This document shows, piece by piece, positions 59,542 to 64,000 of a DNA stretch of 64,000 bases; position 1 is the stretch's first letter, and every line of letters starts with the position of its first letter. Position numbers and translations under genes: made by a program. This DNA comes from Isoperla grammatica (lineage: Eukaryota > Arthropoda > Insecta > Plecoptera > Perlodidae), in assembly GCA_945910005.1 (NCBI GenBank), contig OX246747.1:40399353-40463352 (forward strand), given 5' to 3'. The notes under the pieces were generated by a model. It ran no database searches. It was not told the DNA's origin and worked only from the letters and a program-made list of their open reading frames with translations.

Positions 59542-60039
59542 GATATGATGATAACATTACGGGCTACCCGTCACCGTTAGAGATAATGCAATGTTTGGAA
59601 TTACCGGTTTGAAATAACCCAGTCTGGTCCCTCAGTGTCTAAGTACACGTGTTTGCAGCTGAGCAGCCTACGATGTTCTGCCAGTCATACAGTTGCTTGC
59701 TAGCCCACGACATCGCATTCGCAGACGCTGACTCACACAATCACGCACTCTCTCGCTCAACTCACAGTCGACAGAGTTTATTCCGTCAACAGGCGGCTGG
59801 CGAAATACGACCGGGCACAGGCCTAACATGCCTACAAAAATGTACCCACATTCATTTAAGTATTTAATATGTAATGTATTGATTAAAATTAATATGAATA
59901 ATAATGTATTGATATTTATTTTGTTTTATTAATTCGTGTTAGAAAGCTGTTTTCTGGGCATTTTGCACGCAAATTTGAATTAAAAATGTTTCGCCTCAGA
60001 CCCCGTGCTTGCCCATGGAGTTCGTAATCCTTATGGTCG
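59542..60039. other. No gene seen
   Basis: No supported feature. Confidence 0.5.
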
Positions 60040-60155
60040 GTGCACAATAGCCCGGGAAGAAGCTCCGGTAACGGTAACGGGAAAGTTCGCTATAATTTAA
60101 CATTGCCCGGTAACGTTAACGGTAACGGGAAGCGCCTTCCCGGGCTATTGTGCAC
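60040..60155. mobile_element. 116-bp palindromic MITE with GGTAAC subrepeats
   Basis: The ends GTGCACAATAGCCCGGGAAG and CTTCCCGGGCTATTGTGCAC are exact inverted repeats of 20 bp. Inside are CGGTAACGGTAACGGG and CGTTAACGGTAACGGGA, so the element has repeat structure at two scales. Confidence 0.85.
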
Positions 60156-60194
60156 TTTGTTTGTCCCGGTTTGCCATATTCAAAATATGGTCAC

Positions 60195-60290
60195 CCTTAC
60201 GATGGCCGGTATCGAACCGGCGACCTCCCGAATTAGTCTCGCGTCTCTACCTCTAGGTAGAGTTCTGTCCGCCTAACTCAGTCTAGCTAG
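60195..60290 (-). mobile_element. tRNA-derived SINE-1 head, minus strand
   Basis: On the minus strand ACTAATTCGGGAGGTCGCC and then GGTTCGATACCGGCCATCG match SINE-1. Upstream, CTACCTAGAGGTAGAG forms a small palindrome. Confidence 0.65.
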
Positions 60291-60533
60291 AGCGATGAGT
60301 ATGAGTATATATATGTACTACTCGCGGTTGTGGTTAGCTAGACCAGACATCACTTGTGGCCGCGGTCGATCTACGGTATACCGAGGCTACATGCATTGGG
60401 CCTTCCGTGTCATGCACGCTGGTTCACCGAACATCAACCGTTTCATGACGTAATGTCATACATTAGCCTCGGTAGTCACGCTCGTGATGTGTGGGTGTTC
60501 ACAGTTCCAGTAAACAGACGAAAATTACAACCA
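60291..60533. other. Spacer, nothing seen
   Basis: No feature recognised. Confidence 0.5.
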
Positions 60534-60890
60534 GAGGGTATATTCACGTATTGCGCATGGTGGCCACATTGGAGGCCACAAAAGCATGTGATTGGCGGTT
60601 CATATGGATTTGTTGATGCAAATTCAACTGTTTTCTAACTTTGGTTTGCTATTATTACTTAAAATCGACATAAACAAACTCTTTTGTCTCGATTACTCTT
60701 TTAATCGTTTACAAAAGCATACAATAATCATTTTCGAACACTTTATCGGGGGATATATACGCGTGTTCAAATTGTCATATTTCCCCGTAAACAATATTGT
60801 TCGTTTTATTTTGACAGCTAAATGAAACTTGAAATAGTACTATAGGTGGCCTCCAATATGGCCGATGTGACGTCACGTGAATACTCCCTC
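60534..60890. mobile_element. MITE-D, best copy, with E-box/CRE/YY1-like ends
   Basis: The right end read reversed is GAGGGAGTATTCACGTGACG, then TCACATCGGCCATATTGG, then AGGCCA. The left end is GAGGGTATATTCACGTATTG, then the mutated CGCATGGTGGCCACATTGG, then AGGCCA. The arms are about 43 bp, the whole element 357 bp, and the interior AT-rich with no transposase. The interior matches 31090-31250. Confidence 0.8.
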
Positions 60891-61369
60891 CGTTTCAAGA
60901 AGAAGTTAGCGCGGTAGAAGACGGAGTTGTAGGCGGCTATTTGGTCAGCTTTGAGCAACTCTATCCCGTGCTATTCAAACTGTAACTACACCATTCCCTC
61001 TAAAGTGTATTGTGTAGGGGGATAAGTAAGTATGTACTTGACAAAGTCAATCCATTCTAGTCCGGATGTCCAGTCCGTAAAGCGAGGCTACACAAGGTAT
61101 AGTAGTAATCGTTCTTGGACGATGTTTATCTAGACCCCGATTGTCGTGTCAACGACGTCGTTGAGTCTCTCGCTACGATAAGAGCATCGAGATGACGTCA
61201 TAGAAACAGCTGATGATCTCAAAGCAGTTGAAAAGAAATAACAAAAAAACGGAATAGCTTCCTTTGAACAAACTACGTAGATTTGTACCCACACAAAAGA
61301 GGGCCACGTCAGGTCAACACACACAACAGAGGCCCACGTCGTTGCTAACAATGACGATTGAATTAAACG
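60891..61369. other. No gene seen
   Basis: TGACGTCA near 61194. No coding. Confidence 0.5.
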
Positions 61370-61494
61370 ACCCCCTCGTTAGTTAGTTAGTCGCATAGCT
61401 CGGGGCGATGCGGTTCCTCTCTTGTCCGCTGCGATGCGACGTCACAAGCGCCACTTGTCAAGGGCGGAGACGGACGAAGACTGGCGGGTGAGTA
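61370..61494 (+). promoter_or_regulatory. CpG-rich patch with CRE-like site and strong donor
   Basis: GCGACGTCACAAGCGCC (61436 on) and GGGCGG lie just before GGCGG|GTGAGTACG (61487/61488), a near-consensus splice donor. It could be a TATA-less first exon on the plus strand. No downstream exon was found. Confidence 0.25.
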
Positions 61495-62070
61495 CGAGCG
61501 AAGAAAACAAAGAGCTTAGAATGTAACCGTCAATTAAAACAAAGAGTTTAGAAGAAACCGCGTACGCAACTTTTTCCTGTCAAAGATGTTAGAATCATAA
61601 CTTGTGGATTAAATTTGTCACAAAATCAATTTTGGATCGTTTTTTGAGAACAACTGTACTTCATAATAATATCTTACACTTCTAGATTATCCTCATTTCA
61701 ATCTATCTACATCTAATGTTTTCTCTCCCACTTTTCATTTAATTATATATAGCATTTCTTCGTGTCCTACTTTCTTTTCATAAAACTCTTTCACAACCGT
61801 CGTTCCTTCTGACAAGTATTTCTCTACTTGTCACTGTACCTACCAGTTGCTCCTTCCTGTTAACCTTATAAGCCTGAGTGTTCTATTGTACCAGGTGTAG
61901 CCACGGTTTCCGGTCTGTGATAATGTAATGAAAGGGACCTCTATTGTGTCCTACGTATCCTGTTATTTCGTCTTGCGACTTCTCTCATCATGAATGAGCC
62001 GTCAAACTGCCTCAAACTTTCTTTATATACACGGGGGCGAAACGGAACTCACAGAATACTCGGAGGAAGA
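61495..62070. other. No gene seen
   Basis: AT-rich, nothing recognised. Confidence 0.5.
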
Positions 62071-62520
62071 AAATTGCAGCTCGGTACATACAAAACGAAC
62101 ACACTTTAATGTATTAAATTAAATTACTATACTCGTCTCGACGTGAGCTGTAAAATTCTCAGAAGAGATGGTTACCCCACAAAGGGAATTCGCCGCGGTG
62201 TTCCTTAATACCTGCTCGTTGTTCTCTTGATGCGTGGAGTGTTCTTGACAACGTCTGCCAACAGAAGCGCTGCGAGTGTCAATACACTATCGGATGCAAA
62301 GAACGAGAATGTCGGCATTTGTCAAATACGTCACTTTGACTATTAATAACCCAAGACGACACCTTATTACTAGATACATCGAGTAACTATAACTCCAGAC
62401 TGCTCGATGGTACAAAAGTGCAGCTCGGTGTATACAAAACTAACACACCATATTATTAAACACTACCACAACTGCACTCGTAGGGATAAAAGTGCAGCTC
62501 GGTGCATACAAAACGAACAC
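62071..62520 (+). repeat. Three spaced copies of a ~33-bp word
   Basis: TGCAGCTCGGTNNATACAAA, then ACNAACACA, occurs at about 62075, 62419 and 62493. The spacers are 344 and 74 bases and are not obviously related. Confidence 0.8.
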
Positions 62521-62670
62521 AAAAGCCTGCAAGACTTCGTGTAAACCAACTTAACCTTTAGAGTGATGTTCCTCGTTAGGAGAAGGACTCACAGAAAACA
62601 AAGAACTTAGTCTGAATGGCACTCACGCATTATGACGTCATGGGTACAAGTGAGTGACGTCATCCAGCGC
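62521..62670. other. No gene; two TGACGTCA palindromes
   Basis: TGACGTCA occurs at about 62632 and 62654, 22 bp apart, just beside the splice-like site. Confidence 0.6.
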
Positions 62671-62715
62671 TTTGTTCTCTTACCTGGAAGAAAGAAGAGA
62701 GTAGTAATTAATGTA
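62671..62715 (-). promoter_or_regulatory. Candidate recursive (ratchet) splice site
   Basis: On the minus strand, AATTACTACTCTCTTCTTTC continues TTCCAG|GTAAGAG, with the junction at 62684/62683. A strong acceptor with a long pyrimidine tract and a possible branch point is directly joined to a consensus donor with no exon between. This AG|GT arrangement is the known signature of recursive splicing in very long introns. It lies on the same strand as, and 45 kb upstream of, the GABBR2 exon. A conventional exon start or chance remain possible. Confidence 0.45.
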
Positions 62716-63071
62716 ACGTTCTTTTATACAAACCCAACTTGAACTTGACGATTTGAAAAGTACACGGAAAGCTCTTTTCCGCTTTTCCGGCGGCTTAGGC
62801 GCGGAAGTTCATGCATATTCATGCGTACTCTCCGCCGGGGGGGGGGGGGAGAAAATCCTCAATCTGGTCTTGAATTTTACACAATGGCAAATGACAAGGG
62901 TGCTGTCACGGGACGGGGGGGGGGGGGGGAAGGTGTTAACACGGGAAGTGTCCGGGGGTGGGGGGGGGCAGGGGGGAGGGATGTAGATAGAACGGTCAAT
63001 GGTGGGTTTTACACTTCGAGTTCAGCTCACTGTGTGGGTGTGAGAACTAGATACTAGACGTGTCGAGTTGT
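62716..63071. repeat. G-rich cluster
   Basis: G runs lie at about 62837-62849, 62916-62929, 62954-62968 and 62972-62978, four within 150 bases. Quadruplex formation is plausible on the plus strand. Confidence 0.7.
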
Positions 63072-63107
63072 CACACGCACACGCATACGCACACGCACAC
63101 GCACATG
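63072..63107 (+). repeat. Short ACACGC array
   Basis: About six units of the same hexamer as at 39257 and 57650. Confidence 0.85.
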
Positions 63108-63149
63108 CAGTCGTGTGAATAAATGAATACATACATTTGTATTTATTGT

Positions 63150-63360
63150 CTACCTTCTCAGCTACAAGAACTGATTTTCAGTGGGGGACATTTATACCAT
63201 TTATTATGTGATACGTTGCTATGACGGCTCCAAAGTCACCGTTTACATGTACGTCAGTATCATACACATATATTCCAGCCCGAAGCGGTAATCGAACCCT
63301 AAACATTCTGGGTTCAAAGCAGGAGTGAACCCCGCAAGACCAGCTAACCACACAACAGAA
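63150..63360 (-). mobile_element. tRNA-derived SINE-2, minus strand
   Basis: On the minus strand GGGTTCGATTACCGCTTCGG (box B, about 63279-63298) is followed by GCTGGAATATATG and the 3' region that reads AGAACTGATTTTCAGTGGGG on the plus strand (63165-63185). Confidence 0.7.
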
Positions 63361-64000
63361 CGCACACATTAAAAAAAACAGCCCCACGATAGTGTTTAGG
63401 GTCCGTCAGGGTGGAAAGTGTTAAGCTGTAAATATAACACCCACTTAAATAATCGTTATGGGCCGTATAATCTTTACAGCGATCATTGTCGCTGCTAGAA
63501 ACAGATATCTAGCTTTTTAACTGGCCGTTAAGCTTTAACCGACCACTTACGAATACGATCGCGTTCTGTGTCTGCGTTGATAGTGACCACTACCAACACA
63601 ACAACACTAACAAAACACTAACTACCACAACAACAACAACAGAAACCACATCAACAATCTAAACAAAACAATTTTACGACAATGGAATGAAAACTCAAAT
63701 AATTAGTCATTGTTCAAATGTTCACCAGAAAAAACTTTACAAGGTCTACTTGATCTCCGCCTAGCGGAGGCTCGTCGAACTCCCAAGTTAGGTCGTCGCA
63801 AGGGAACCAAAACCGCAAATTTTGGATCCCACTAAAAAACTGTTATAATAATTAAATATCCGTTGTAGATCATGTAACACAATACTTAAAACACCTAAAA
63901 GAGAAATTATGATAGAATATAATGATTGAAGATTATAAAATATGATGATGTTTCCTTTTTAGGAGGTAATACTATTTGACAGATCACTTCATTTGTTTTC
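63361..64000. other. No gene seen
   Basis: CAACAACACTAACAAAAC-type A/C-rich DNA lies near 63590-63665. No exon recognised. Confidence 0.5.

Overview
This is a stretch of eukaryotic nuclear genome and it holds almost no protein-coding sequence. The only conserved coding segment I can defend is one 138-base exon on the minus strand (17606-17743). It has canonical splice sites and encodes part of the extracellular ligand-binding-fold domain of a GABA-B receptor subunit 2 (GABBR2-like). Most of the window is therefore best read as intron or flank of a long minus-strand gene, although the other exons of that gene were not found. The exon is diverged from human (about 20 of 46 residues identical), CpG is not depleted, and the window is packed with small hairpin transposons, tRNA- and 5S-derived elements, satellites and poly-G tracts. 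This fits a marine invertebrate, perhaps a mollusc or another lophotrochozoan. That taxonomic guess is an inference.

Layout. 1-3350: a 200-N scaffold gap flanked by two diverged copies of the same ~1.25 kb block, probably two haplotypes left in the assembly. 3.3-17 kb: low-complexity and AT-rich DNA with microsatellites, a piggyBac-like MITE inside a tandem duplication, a U2 snRNA-like fragment, SINEs, a CRE/E-box cluster, an ETS/CCAAT promoter-like patch, a perfect 80-bp-arm hairpin transposon, a 0.8 kb minisatellite with about 15 CACGTGACC E-boxes, and a hammerhead-ribozyme-like motif. 17.6 kb: the GABBR2 exon. 19-33 kb: several MITE families and minisatellites. 33.4-35.1 kb: two tandem arrays, with an LTR-end/primer-binding-site candidate between them. 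37-46 kb: SINEs, a 5S rRNA-like element, a hexanucleotide array and a nested MITE pair. 48.5-51.6 kb: Penelope-like, Harbinger-like and LINE remnants, including a 685-bp AAAT array grown from a LINE tail. 52-64 kb: a 71-bp satellite, further MITEs and SINEs, and a minus-strand juxtaposed acceptor/donor that looks like a recursive splice site.

The most interesting signals are the recursive-splice candidate on the same strand as the GABBR2 exon, the repeated pairing of CACGTG and TGACGTCA motifs with transposon ends and satellites, the hammerhead-like motif, the nested and composite MITEs, and the likely false haplotype duplication at the gap. I see no prokaryotic features, CRISPR arrays, intact transposase genes or complete tRNA genes. 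Element family labels (MITE-A, SINE-1 and so on) are local to this report, and all homology statements come from reading by eye.
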